Shown piece after piece: positions 1 through 10,789 of a stretch of DNA of 64,000 nucleotides. Under the pieces are notes generated by a model. It was not told where the DNA came from. It saw nothing but the letters and a program-made list of their open reading frames with translations, and did not search any database. Origin of the DNA: Palaemon carinicauda (Eukaryota > Arthropoda > Malacostraca > Decapoda > Palaemonidae). A program made the position numbers and the translations under genes. Location of the stretch: the NCBI RefSeq assembly GCF_036898095.1, contig NC_090751.1:77435695-77499694 (forward strand), in the 5' to 3' direction. Within the stretch, counting starts at the first letter, position 1; each line of letters begins with the position of its first letter.

Positions 1-1713
1 AACAGAGTATTTATCGCTTCTCTGTCTACCCTAAGGGAATGACCCTCCCTTAGGGTTGTGACTGGCTCTGCCCTTCCTCAGTTGCACCTGGTTGGGTTAC
101 TCCTCCCTCCCTGCAACTTGCGATGTGTCTTTCAAGCTTGCCTAGCCTAGGAGTTAGCCCTCCTTCTCTAGGTTAAGCTCTGGGGGTTGACTCTGCCCTA
201 TTATAGTTTGGGACGGTACTCCTGTGCCATTCTCATTCTGGGCTACCTAACCTAGGTTAGGGAGCGTTCTCCCTCTCCTTGTTGGCTGTTCTCATACAGT
301 CTCCCCTATAGAAAGACCCTTCATCTTCTCCCTCCCCACCTATCCCTTTGGTGTAGGCTTGCCTACACACATCTGTCTTTAGTCCTACAACTCCTCCCTT
401 GGGTGGAGTCGTAGGGCTAACTTGTTCTCCTGCTGAGCTGGCCGCTCTGGTACACATACCCTTCATAGCGTTCTATGGGGGTGGTTGCCGGCAGCGGTCT
501 GGCTGGCGGGGGTTTCCCCCCTCTTGAGCACCCTCTAACCCTCCCTTGGGTTACCCTAGGCACCCGGCCGACTGCCGGCTCCATGCCGCCGGATGCTAGG
601 AGTATCCACTCCTATCATGAGTGCACTCTCTCCGGAGGGATGCCGGAGGGGTATGAGATCTTACCCCTTCCATCCCTCCTTACCTTTCTCTCTTTCTATC
701 CTGGTGCCAGTCCCTTGCCGCCTCTACTGCCGGCGATACCGCCATTACCTCAGGTGACATTCTTTCATAAGATGCCCTCCCCCCTCTAAGACGTCAGCCT
801 TCCGTGTGCCGGAGACTGCCGCCTTCCGTCGACATACAGCCGACGTCCCACCCCTCATTTTACCTAGTACAGCTGGCCGACCTTCGGAGCCGGCCACCAG
901 CGTGCCGGCATTGATTGCCGGCGGTCTAGGTATACAACCATATACATATCCATCTTATGAACTGATCCAAGCTCACCAGGCCGTCAGCCTTCGGCTGCCG
1001 GAGCCGCCGCCTCCTGCCAGGGACCCGCCGCTGTGCCAGCAGTCGCCACGATGGTATTATATATTAGATACTCAATGTGTCTGTCTTGATGCCTTCCACC
1101 CTGCAGGATCGGCCTCCGGCGTGCCATTGGTCTGCCGGCACCCTCCGGAGACGTTAAGGGACATGCACCCCTTCTCATACCTGCCGACAACATGCCGACA
1201 ATCAACATACTGCAGCCAGATGGCTTAGCCACTTCTATATATAAGTATTGTCTTACCATCTAAATTTGTGGCTGTGCTGTCTGATTGCACATTACAATAT
1301 TCCAGCATACTCTGTGTGTCTTAGTGCAGCCGATTGCCGGAACCTATATCTAATAAGGGGTTTTTCCTATTCCCCTTCATATCCAGGGATCTGAGTGGTC
1401 TCAGTCCCTGCTACACCTTGCGGGCAATTTCTGTTAGAGGCTTAGCTTCTACCCATTACGGCTTATCCATATGGATTTCCGTTTTGTGACCTTCGGCCAC
1501 AAAAGAAATTGCCTACAGGTAAGGTTACGGTAACCGACTGGGCGGGACTCACAAGTATGTGTCTATCTACTTCCTTTCCCGCTCATTATTCTCAGGCATT
1601 ATAATACCTTGTGAATTACTTTAATGCTTAAAAATTTAGATCAAGTTATCTTAATTTTAGAGTAATGTAAGTCATTCTTATGCCTTCCATGTACTCATGA
1701 TCTCCTTCTTTTA
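1..1713 (+). other. DIRS copy A leader (5' untranslated region, GCCGG-rich)
   Basis: This stretch aligns by eye with the leaders of copies B, C and D. It contains many GCCGG/CCGGC motifs between about 480 and 1210 and a small open frame at about 550-765 that is also open in the other copies. It ends in a pyrimidine tract and TTTTACAG just before the gag start. I see no conserved protein domain. It is probably a transcribed leader. Confidence 0.65.
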
Positions 1714-1716
1714 CAG
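1519..1716 (+). other. Possible intron in the DIRS copy A leader
   Basis: A near-consensus donor, CAG|GTAAGG, has its GT at 1519-1520, and a pyrimidine-rich acceptor TTCTTTTACAG|GAGGAG ends at 1716, nine bases before the gag ATG. The acceptor is kept in copies B, C and D and in the divergent element H. The donor is only good in copy A: B, C and D read TGATAAGG at the same place. Splicing is inferred; the sequence alone does not show it. Confidence 0.35.
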
Positions 1717-1725
1717 GAGGAGTAT

Positions 1726-3681
1726 ATGAAGTGTGAAAGCAACTTCTGTGGAGTAAAGCGCCCGGACTTCTACGGGCACAAGGCGTGCCGGACCCACGCC
1801 CCCTGTGCCGCCAAGAAAGGCGACCTGAAATACTGGGACCCGCAGAAATGTACAGTCTGCAAGAGTCGTTTGGCCGAGGCATTTGACGACCCTCCTTCCG
1901 CGGAGGCAAGGGACAACGCTCGAGAGAAGCTACGCAAATGGGTGCGTGGCTTCGAGAAGAACGCCACCGGACCGTATCTTGCCAGCGAAGATTTGAGGGC
2001 CTTGCTTTTCCCAAAGGCATCCAAAGACTCTGGGGTCCCCCGTGATCAGATCCCCACCGTCCAGCTCGTGGTGGAACCTGATATTGTCATGGCCCAGTCC
2101 ATGCAAGAGTGCCATTTGGATTCTGATAACGTGGAACGTATGTCGGAAATGTCAGAAGAGATGGAAAAGAACCTCATGGGCGAGGAACTCGACTATGAGG
2201 AAGATCAGGTGGAATATCCTGATTCGGAGACCGAGGTCGCTCCCGCTCTTACTCCCGCAGCGACTCCTGCACCGTCCGACGAACCTGTTCCTTCAACTTC
2301 CGCCACCCCGGACCCTCTTCCATCGAGCACTCAGGAGATCTTCAAGATGCTTGAAGCCCTCAAGGAAAGAAAACTACTAGAAACCCAGAAACAGTTCCGG
2401 ACTACTCTGGTTAATCTTAAACAACCGAAATGGATTTCGGTTAAGGACCTCCCCACTTGCTCGGAAGCTAACCCATGGAGATATGCCGAGCATATGCCAA
2501 TCACGACTGGAAAGATCTACATGAGTGGAAGGATTGGCTATATCTCGTTGAAAGAAGTGGAATTCTTCCCGAACTTCGAGGCTTATCCGGACTGTTACGT
2601 CCGGCTCAGGTCCGAACCAGCCTCAACGGAGGAGACTGAACTGAAGGAGGTTATTGTGTTCGATCTCGCGAACGCCCAGGCTATATTAGCCCAGGCGGTG
2701 AAGAGTAGGGGTTTCACCAACTCCAAGATGCCGGCGCTTAGTAAGAAGCATCCAACCTTCGTTGCGCCGAACGCTGCGACTTATCCCTTCATCGAAAAGG
2801 CCTTCACAGCGGTCTTAAAGGCAGTGGAGGAAGGGAAACCTTGCCCTGCACTGGAGGAGTGCCGACCCTTCTCCCTTACCGTTCCTCCCAATGATAGGCA
2901 CTGGAAAGACGTCCAGTCAACCTTCACGGTGGGGAAGTTAGAGCCTGACGTAGCCGGTCGTCAATTCAATGAGGACCTCCCAAGGCTAAATGATCACCTC
3001 CTTCGTAGGGAACAGGATACGAAGGAGAGGCTTGCCGCAATGCTGTCCCTACATGTACAGCTAGAACTTATGGCCAGGGATACTAGATTCCCGGACTTTT
3101 ATATGGTCCTAGCAAAAACACACTTGGCAACGGTGACGAAGGACCTGTATAGTTTCACTAAGGCTCGCAGAGCCTGTTGTGAATTCGTGTTTGCCGATGC
3201 GACTGTGAAACACGAACCCCGGAGGCTGATTACCTCCAATATCTGGGGTAAGTATCTCTTTCCCTCCTCCCTGGTGAAATAGATTGCAGACAAGGCCGCC
3301 ACGGAGAATAGGAACCTTCTCCAAAAGTGGGCCATGTTAAGAAAAAGGAAATCCTCTCAGGACGATGGCCCTCAACCTAAGAGGAAACCTCAAAAGCCGA
3401 AACCCCAGCAACGTCAACAGAGACGGCAGTTTCCGGGTACTGCTACTCCCCAAGTGGCCACACAGCCACAGCAGACCTTTCAGTTGGTCCCACACCCAGT
3501 GGTGTCGTAGTCACCGGTCTTTACCCCTGCGTATGAGCAACACGCTACTACCTTTCGACCCGGAGGTAGGGGCTCAAGCAAGGGTTCCGGCAGAGATTCG
3601 TCTCGCCGCACCTCCAGAGGCAGAGGAGGAAGGGGAGCTAGCGGCCGAGGTGGCAAACCCTCGGGACACCAGAAGCAATGA
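1726..3681 (+). pseudogene. DIRS gag, copy A (two in-frame stops)
   Basis: This is the structural Gag-like protein of the element, expected to package the RNA. The frame from ATG 1726 to TGA 3679-3681 is 651 codons, broken by TAG at 3280-3282 and TAG at 3508-3510. The N-terminus has eight regularly spaced Cys/His residues (C3, C8, H18, C21, H24, C27, C42, C45), probably binding two zinc ions. An acidic Pro/Thr/Ser-rich linker follows, then a conserved core around residues 220-500, and a basic Arg/Gly-rich tail suited to nucleic-acid binding. The ATG was chosen because it follows the acceptor-like site and is shared with B and C. The tail overlaps pol in another frame. The assignment to gag rests on position and on the zinc motif. 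Confidence 0.8.
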
Positions 3682-5518
3682 AGTGCTTCCGGTGGGAGGA
3701 AGACACCGCCAATTCCAGGATCGTTGGACCTTCGATCCCTGGGCGCACAGCATTGTCAAGAAAGGACTAGGCTGGAGCTGGACTCAACCACCCCAGCCTT
3801 CCAGCAATTCTTCCAACAGTCAACCCCCCTCCTGGAAGAATATGTCATAGAACTCTTGAACAAGAAGGTGATCAAGAGGGTAAAGTCAACCAGATTCCAA
3901 GGGAGACTATTTTGCGTTCCCAAGAAGGACTGCGACACAATCAGAGTCATTCTAGACTTATCCCGTCTGAACAAGTTCATTGCGAACAACAAGTTCAAGA
4001 TGCTGACTCTGCAACAAATAAGGACCCTTCTGCCTCAAAGGGCCTACACGGTCTCCATAGACCTGGCGGATGCCTACTGGCACGTTCCAATGAATCATTA
4101 CTCTTCCTCCTACCTACGATTTCGACTCCAAAGGAAAAGTTACGCCTTCAGGGCCATGCCCTTCGGGCTCAACTTGGCTCCACGGATCTTCACCAAGCTG
4201 GCAGATGCCATCGTCCAACAACTACGCCTTCAGGGTGTCCAAGTGATGGCCTACCTAGACGACTGGCTAGTCTGGGCGACATCGCCCGAAGATTGTGTAA
4301 GAGCCTTCAACAAAGTCACCCAGTTCCTAGAGCATCTGGGATTCAAGATAAACACCGAGAAATCTCGCCTCTCTCCAGCTCAGAAGTTCCAATGGTTGGG
4401 AATCCATTTGGATCTTCAGTCACACCGCCTTTCCATTCCACAGAGGAAAAGGAAGGAAATAGCAGGGTTTGTCAGAAGACTTCTGAAATCCAAACGGATC
4501 TCAAGATGTCAGCAGGAACAAGTTCCAGGCTCTCTACAGTTCGCCTCTGTGATAAACCCAGTGCTTCGCGCACAGCTAAAGGATGCCGGGGGAATCTGGA
4601 GACTTTCCCATCCATCACTCGAAGAGACCTCAAGAGATGGCTTCCAAACAGACTTCGCTCACTATTAAAGCCGTGGTCGGAAGCAAAAGCCCTGAAAAGG
4701 TCCATTCCTCTTCAACATCCGCCTCCATTGATCAACATCCACACGGACGCTTCGCTGGAGGGTTGGGGAGGTCACTCCCATCAACGACAGGTTCAAGGAA
4801 CGTGGTCTCCCCTATTCAAGACGTTTCACATCAACATCTTGGAGGCCATGGCGGTTCTTCTCACCCTGAAGAAACTCTCCCCGCCTCCCTCGATCCACAT
4901 CCGTCTGACTCTGGACAACTCGGTGGTAGTCAGATGTCTCAATCGTTAGGGTTCGAGATCGCCCCACATGAATCAGGTACTTCCTCCGATCTTCCATCTG
5001 GCAGAAAAGAAGAAATGGCACCTGTCTGCAGTTCACCTACAAGGATTCCGCAACGTGACGGCGGACGCTCTATCGCGGACAAGCCCAATAGAGTCGGAAT
5101 GGTCTCTAGACGCAAGGTCATTCTCCTTCATCTCTCACCAAGTCCCGGAACTTCAGATCGATCTCTTCGCAACGAGCGACAACAATCAACTTCCTCGATA
5201 TGTGGCCCCGTACGAGGACCCCAAGGCAGAAGCAGTGGATGCCATGTCACTGGATTGGAGCAGATAGTCCAGGATATACCTGTTCCCTCCCCCCAACCTT
5301 CTGCTGAAAGTCCTCTCCAAGCTGAAACCTTCAAAGGGACAGCGGCCCTAGTGGCTCCCAAGTGGCCCGGGAGCAATTGGTACCCCCTGGTCCTGGATCT
5401 GCAGCCCACGCTGATTCCCCTAACGGGCCCAGTTCTCTCTCAACAAGTACAGAAGTCGACTGTCTTCGCTTCATCACTGAAAGTCAGGGACCTTCATCTC
5501 ATGATTTTCTCTTCTTAG
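3365..5518 (+). pseudogene. DIRS pol (RT-RNase H-methyltransferase), copy A, broken
   Basis: Pol starts inside the end of gag, in the +1 frame relative to it. The reverse transcriptase has the YLDD catalytic motif with the aspartates at 4258-4263. RNase H follows with an HTDAS motif near 4740 and LDNS near 4915. A Dam-methyltransferase-like tail with FPPP and APKWP motifs runs from about 5150 to 5400. Against copies C and D I see a lost C in a C-run near 3790, a 1-bp loss near 4606, TAG at 4947-4949, TAG at 5265-5267 and a 1-bp loss near 5326. The product would synthesise cDNA from the element RNA if intact; this copy cannot make it. The true start codon is unclear because B and C lack the ATG at 3365. 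Confidence 0.85.
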
Positions 5519-6480
5519 CCGCAAAGAAAAGGTTTGGAATCTCGAAGAAAAGTCTAGACTTCCTCGAGGAATACAAAACTGAATCCACACGACGGCAATA
5601 CGAATCTTCCTGGAGAAAGTGGGTCTCGTTCGTCAAGGCAAAAAATCCTACAGAAATCACCATTGATTTTTGCATGTTCTTCTTCATTCACCTTCATGGA
5701 CATGGCTTAGCAGCCAACACGATTTCCACCTGCAAATCGGCTTTGACTAGACCACTACTGTACGCCTTCCAGATTGATCTGTCCAGCGATATCTTCAATA
5801 AATTACCAAAGGCATGCGCTAGACTACGCCCAGCACCCCCGCCAAAACCTATCTCCTGGTCCCTGGACAAGGTGCTCCATTTTGCCTCTAACCAGGACAA
5901 CGATTCATGCCCTCCAAAAGACTTGACTCAAAAAGTTATCCTCCTTTTTGCTCTTGCCTCAGGAGCCCGAGTCAGTGAAATAGTGGCATTATCAAGAGAA
6001 GAGGGTCATATCCTGTTTGCAGATACAGGAGAACTTACCCTCTTTCCTGATCCGATGTTTCTCGCAAAGAATGAACTACCCACCAAGAGATGGGGCCCTT
6101 GGAGAATCTGCCCCCTGAAGGAAGATGTCTCTCTATGCCCAGTGGAGAGTCTTAAGGTCTATCTTCGAAGAACTTCAGACTTCGGTGGAGGACAACTCTT
6201 CAAAGGAGAAACATCGGGTAGTGACTTGTCACTGAAACAGCTAAGATCGAAAATCACCTACTTCATTCGCAGAGCGGATCCTGACAGTACACCCGCAGGT
6301 CATGATCCTAGAAAAGTCGCGTCTTCTCTGAACTTCTTCCAGAGCATGGATTTCGAAAGCCTCAAGAGCTTCACAGGTTGGAAATTGTCGCGCGTTTTCT
6401 TCAAGTACTACGCAAAGCAAGTGCATGAAGTTAAACATTTCATGGTACCCACAGGTAGTGTTATGAAACCTGCCGTTTAA
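5362..6480 (+). CDS. DIRS tyrosine recombinase, copy A (open frame)
   Basis: This is a 372-codon open frame for the site-specific recombinase that would insert the DIRS circle into DNA. The expected catalytic set is visible: Arg203 in GARVSEI, His314 and Arg317 in HDPRK, Trp340, and tyrosines 349/350 near the C-terminus. Residues 60-150 look like the core-binding domain. The frame overlaps the end of pol by about 157 bases. It opens with GTG rather than ATG, and the first in-frame ATG is residue 105, so expression probably relies on frameshifting from pol. It is the only one of four YR copies here without a stop or frameshift. Confidence 0.88.
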   Translation: MAREQLVPPGPGSAAHADSPNGPSSLSTSTEVDCLRFITESQGPSSHDFLFLAAKKRFGISKKSLDFLEEYKTESTRRQYESSWRKWVSFVKAKNPTEITIDFCMFFFIHLHGHGLAANTISTCKSALTRPLLYAFQIDLSSDIFNKLPKACARLRPAPPPKPISWSLDKVLHFASNQDNDSCPPKDLTQKVILLFALASGARVSEIVALSREEGHILFADTGELTLFPDPMFLAKNELPTKRWGPWRICPLKEDVSLCPVESLKVYLRRTSDFGGGQLFKGETSGSDLSLKQLRSKITYFIRRADPDSTPAGHDPRKVASSLNFFQSMDFESLKSFTGWKLSRVFFKYYAKQVHEVKHFMVPTGSVMKPAV

Positions 6481-7303
6481 CTCTGCATAGAACAGTGAGT
6501 TACTTGGGACTTTAACTTGTGATACATAGTGATTTCATGGACACTTAGTGTTTCTGATAGACTGTTCTTACCAGGGTGAAATGTCATAGACTTCACATGA
6601 GTGCCACATGCTCTAGGGCATGATGTTTTTTCTTTGCCAAAGACTGACGTTCCTCTGGAACTTGTGTTTCTAAAAGTGAAATTTCTTTTCAGATTCAAGA
6701 TTAAAGTCTTTTATTTTCTATGACATTATTCTTTATTATTGTAAATTAACTTTACATTTATTATTGCAATGGTTATCACTATAATCTGCAATCTATGAAA
6801 TAGAATGTCTGTTTTATTACATGTGCGTCTCTCTCCGCTCCTATTATTTATTATGAAATATGTGATTTTCATAGTGTCATCTAACCCCTTCCTTCTGAAA
6901 GAGAAGAATAATACAGATATACTCGTATTATATACTCACTCATGCTGTGGTAATATTCCTACCTGAATACTTACCTTCGTCGTGCCTTCGAGACCAGATT
7001 GATCTCTCCTCCAGGGAGTGTAGTAAATGTTTATCACTTACCTATGCTTGATAATATTCCTACCCGAATATTATCCTTATGTCTTGTCTCCGAGTCTTGC
7101 ACGAACTCTCCGCAGGGTGAGTAGCTCTTCAATGATCGCTTCGAGATATTGGTATGGTCTACCAGGACTTCCCTGCCAGGGGGGCAAGAAGCTGGATCTT
7201 CACGGAAACTCTAGCAAGGACATGTTACATACCTCTATTCAAAGCCCTTGGCACTTACGTAAAAAGGGGAAAATTTCCACGATACATTAATTCTCTGGTA
7301 CAC
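6481..7303 (+). other. DIRS copy A 3' region
   Basis: This AT-rich region follows the YR stop. It is shared with copies B, C and D, including the sequence around the GTGCGTCTCTC motif near 6823. I see no open frame of note. It leads into the internal complementary region. Confidence 0.6.
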
Positions 7304-7397
7304 TTCCATCAGGACGTTATGGCTTGAGCCCAAAAAACGAATTTTGAGCGAAGCAAAAAATCTATTTTTGGGTGAGATAGCCATGACGTCCTGATGG
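7304..7397. repeat. DIRS internal complementary region, copy A
   Basis: Two inverted 19-bp arms (CCATCAGGACGT..., ending at GCCATGACGTCCTGATGGA) flank a centre made of the complement of the element's left tip (GGCTTGAGCCCAAAAAAC) joined to the complement of its right tip (ATTTTGAGCGAAGC...). In DIRS-1 such a region serves to align the two ends when the circle is made. Here that role is inferred from the arrangement. Confidence 0.75.
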
Positions 7398-7477
7398 ACC
7401 CTCCCGTCTATTCTAGTCCAGCCTTTCAGGCCCCGCCCTGTCCTGCTGTATCATGGAGATTAGCAAGAAGCTGGCCT

Positions 7478-7862
7478 CAGGATGAGGACGGACGTGACGT
7501 CCTTTAGCAATGGCGCCCGTTTGTTTACATTTCGAGTACCAAAAGCAGCCACGGACGAGTGTAACTGTGGAACGGCTCCCCAGTTATTCTCCACCTTTCC
7601 ATATCAAAGTGTTAACTCTATATGGGGTGCAGATAGCTATGTGGCGTGTTAATACATGCGTCCCCTGTTAATATACGATATCCTAGAGGGAAACCTTTAG
7701 GGTACTCGCACCAGAAGTTAGAATTCTGTGATAACCTTTCGTTTAATTTTCTGGGAATATCCTTGTAGTTAAATATACCCAAGGAAGCTACTGAAGGAGC
7801 CTTCCATCAGGACGTCATGGCTATCTCACCCAAAAATAGATTTTTCGCTTCGCTCAAAATCC
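7478..7862 (+). repeat. DIRS right inverted terminal repeat, copy A
   Basis: This is the reverse complement, with small differences, of the left terminal repeats of copies C (22272 onward) and D (48319 onward), from CAGGATGAGGACGG to the CAAAATCC end. It is followed by GTT at 7863-7865, the same trinucleotide that flanks copies C and D. Confidence 0.8.
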
Positions 7863-7865
7863 GTT

Positions 7866-8883
7866 GGTTTGTCTTAGGACCATTGCCTAATTACCTTTCC
7901 CTTTGGACTGTTGTAGAGGTACATTTTGATTATTATTTTTGTGTACACACGTAAGAGTTAATTGCCCCGGGGTAACATTGCTGTATGCTGTATATTGTGT
8001 ATGCTCTGTTAGAGTCGTTGCGGAGCGCTACGCAGCGAGCCTAACAGAGTCTTGGAGTAGTTACTCCCCCCCCCCCGAGTCCAGTCTTGCCCAATTGACC
8101 GACGTTTCCCCGCTCCTTTATTTTGGGTGTGGAGGATGTCGGGAATTTCGAACTGATCTTTCGAAGTTCCCGCCATTTAACTCCACCAACGTTACGTTAA
8201 ATTTGAGGGAAGGCTGGAAGAACTCGGGGGCGTTGAGACGAATGGCTATGGTTTAATACTAGACTGTTTTAGAGCATAAAGATTAACCACCTGGTAGGGA
8301 AGGAGCGGATGTTAAAGAAATTGAGTATTTGTAATTTATGATTCACGAATGTAATGTCATTTTATTGTACCATGATGAAAATATCCTATGTAAATTTTTA
8401 GAGTCAGGGAGCGCATGAAATCAAAGTTTTCGTTGGAGCTGTAGAGCTCAGATCGGTCTCTTTTGCCCAAAGTCCTCAGCTCAAGTAAGTGGTCTCTAAT
8501 TGTAGTCTCTCTCCCCCTTCTGTAACCAGGTCGGTTTCCCTATAGTTTTTGTAAGTGTATGTGAGATTTGTATCTATGTATATTTACTTGATCCTTGTGA
8601 TTGGGGATCAGTGTTATTCAATAAATTATGCGAGAAAGCCTTGGTATGCCGTTTACCAAGGCATATTGCTGAAATTGTGTATATTTTTTTCCTGTTTAGA
8701 GTCCGAAGTGGACTTAGTTTTTTTGGGAGCACATGAGAGATCATTTCAAGTCATATATTTCAGTTAGTAAGCTGAGTAAATGTGTTGTTATGTTATTCTC
8801 TTTCTTAAATAACTATTTTTGCAATAAAATTGTTAAAGTGTAGCTGTATTTTGTTGATTCCTGGAAGGTTTTGGAAGTCTTAC
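7866..8883. other. Unassigned sequence right of DIRS copy A
   Basis: I recognise no transposon or gene here. There is a C-run near 8067-8077, several short open frames without familiar motifs, and an AATAAA near 8824 on the + strand. It may be an older part of element H, or the sequence into which A inserted. Confidence 0.3.
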
Positions 8884-9128
8884 CTCTTCAAGGTCTTGCT
8901 ATCCACCCCTTAACATCGGGCTTAGAACTTAATATATTTGTCGAAGTGAAATTCACAACAAAAAGCCTCCTTAACCAACTTGTCACACAAAGTACATACC
9001 TGTGGGTCCCAGTACTTGAGGGCCCCTTTGGTGACAGAACAGCGGGCGTGAGACCTACACACGCCATGTCCGTAGAAGTCCTTGCTGTGGACCCTACAAA
9101 AGTTGTTCCCGCACTCGGGATGCTCCTC
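8884..9128 (-). pseudogene. Divergent DIRS gag N-terminal fragment (element H)
   Basis: The first about 45 residues repeat the zinc motif of the family-1 gag with identical spacing (C-x4-C-x9-H-x2-C-x2-H-x2-C-x14-C-x2-C) and the KYWDPQ motif, but otherwise differ widely. The fragment starts right after CTTTACAG, a splice-acceptor-like site matching that of A-D. The frame stops at 8922-8924, and a frameshift seems likely because the next frame continues toward a VKGWIARP stretch reminiscent of the family-1 KWVRGF. A good donor, AG|GTAAGAC, lies at 8884/8883. A host exon with this domain is the alternative. Confidence 0.55.
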
Positions 9129-9747
9129 CTGTAAAGAAAAGAAAAGCAAATGAGTTTTCTGTGAAATTCCCAAATTTCAACATAATACATTTATTATATT
9201 TTAGCTTGGATAGGGTAAGCTATAGTAGGAAAGACACACACATGTGTTTCCCATCCAGCCATTTGCTATGACCCCTCCCCGTATTGAACCAAGAAATTCA
9301 CAAGAAATTAAATAACAGGGCATATCCAAGATATACAGTGTCTCCTTGACACAACCTCTTATAAAGTTCAATACAGTGGATAAATTTTAATGGATATAAC
9401 CATAAAAATAAGAGAGAATCATCTCTCTATGATGGTCTCACAAATGGCTGCTCAAGAACCACTTGTAGGTTGGAAAAATTTTATCATATTTTTTCTGGAT
9501 ACAGCAGTTGCCGCCGACGTCATCGGCAAGTAGGGCCAGTCGGTAAATGCCGGCAGGGAGACGTTTGCTGAGCCTGCCGACAGCTGCCGTTAATAATTTA
9601 TGAATATAGTGTCGACCTGCCGACAATGTCGGCATGATGGGCTAGTCAGCATATGCCAGCAGGCCGGCATCTGCCGGGCCTGCCAACCACAGCTGGCTAT
9701 AAAATAACACTATGGGTGGAAGGCATTGGCCAGCTGCCGACAAGCTA
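9129..9747 (-). other. Leader segment of DIRS element H
   Basis: Read on the minus strand, this region is upstream of the gag fragment and has the same order of landmarks as the family-1 leaders: an acceptor-like tract, an AT-rich stretch, then a GCCGGC-rich part at about 9505-9745. I see no credible coding frame. Confidence 0.5.
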
Positions 9748-9800
9748 CAGTGAACCCTCGCTACTTCGCGGTTCAACCATCGCGGATTCACCACTTCGCG
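9748..9800 (+). repeat. Tigger left terminal inverted repeat and subterminal repeats
   Basis: It begins with CAGTGAACCCTCG and contains the CTTCGCGG / ATCGCGG motifs repeated subterminally, as at the right end (13580-13650). Confidence 0.8.
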
Positions 9801-10248
9801 GGTTTTTTCCATAACCCATATAAATATACACATCGCGGATTTTCCGGAAATTTCAAAAATACCGCGAAATCTGAAGACCCCCAAATACGATATTTCGTTA
9901 CCTGTAATTCAATTAACACTGTAATTAGTAATATCTGCTCTTACCGATTTTTCATTGCATTACATATGATATATAATTCAGCACAGAAAGAAATAAAATA
10001 CGAAAAGAGAATGTGATCATACGATAATACAGTACTGTATACAGTACGTAGTAAAATTAAATCGAACATGTAACGCAAATCAGATGCAGTCATACCATAT
10101 TAGAATGGTGTAAGGCTGCTGATGGCTACTACTGTACTACAAATGTAATGGATGTGCATCTTTTCCATGATTCTTTTGTATGTATACGTACGTAGTACTG
10201 CATCCAATAATACAGTATTTTTTGTTGCAAAAACCACATTTCGAATAA

Positions 10249-10252
<4 letters not shown>

Positions 10253-10303
<51 letters not shown>
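10253..10303. repeat. (GA)n microsatellite
   Basis: This is about 25 uninterrupted GA units followed by a short CA run, inside the Tigger 5' flank. Open frames through it on either strand are repeat artefacts. Confidence 0.95.
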
Positions 10304-10305
<2 letters not shown>

Positions 10306-10343
10306 ACACATCCTACAAAAGAATAAAATAACATACGTAAAGC

Positions 10344-10482
10344 TATTATTATTATTGTTATTATTATTATTATTGTTGTTGTTGTTAATAAAATTATTAT
10401 TGTTATTATTGTTATCATTATTATTATTATTATTACTGTACAGTATTATTATCATTATTTATTATTATTATTTATTAATACT
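10344..10482. repeat. TTA/TTG-type trinucleotide microsatellite
   Basis: Imperfect TTA repeats with TTG and TCA interruptions produce apparent poly-Leu or poly-Asn frames that I do not regard as genes. Confidence 0.9.
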
Positions 10483-10789
10483 GTATGTACGGTATACGCG
10501 GGGTATCTTGTACTTTGAGTTGGTAACCTACGCATCATATACTGTAAGACGGGTTGTGATTGGTTCAAGCGCTGATAGATGACGAATCAGAACTCAAGTT
10601 TTGTTATCTAGCCTGTGATTGGTGTTTTGCCCTCATCTCCAACCCGCAGCATCTGGGTTCTCGCGGGGCCCGAGTCGTCCACTTTCTCTTACGGCGTATC
10701 GCTGAGTAGACGTTCTTAAGTTTGTGAAGTTTTATCTGTGCTGTGTGCGACTGTTTTAAGTTGAACTTTTTGTTAAATCCTACTGTACA

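Larger units (their letters stand above)
1..7862 (+). mobile_element. DIRS1-like retrotransposon, copy A (5' end outside window)
   Basis: The order is leader, gag, pol (RT, RNase H, methyltransferase-like), tyrosine recombinase, internal complementary region and right inverted terminal repeat, which is the DIRS-1 plan. Position 1 lies about 1 kb inside the element by comparison with copy D, so the left terminal repeat is missing. The right end is the ...CAAAATCC terminus at 7862, followed by GTT. gag and pol carry several stops and 1-bp deletions, but the YR frame is open. Copies B, C and D are recognisably the same family. DIRS elements insert through a circular intermediate using the YR rather than an integrase; I infer the same here from the YR and the ICR. 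Confidence 0.9.

Noticed and set aside
3912..5518. Long alternative frames with Ser/Pro-rich content across DIRS pol (also in B, C and D)
   Set aside because: They lie over RT and RNase H in the wrong frame; the motifs of the real protein are in another frame. Similar frames in all copies follow from shared ancestry.
8871..9134. + strand open frame opposite the gag fragment
   Set aside because: The minus strand has the conserved Cys/His motif; the + strand frame shows nothing recognisable.
10129..10582. Open frames rich in Leu, Asn or Ser on both strands
   Set aside because: They are produced by the GA and TTA microsatellites and have no domain.
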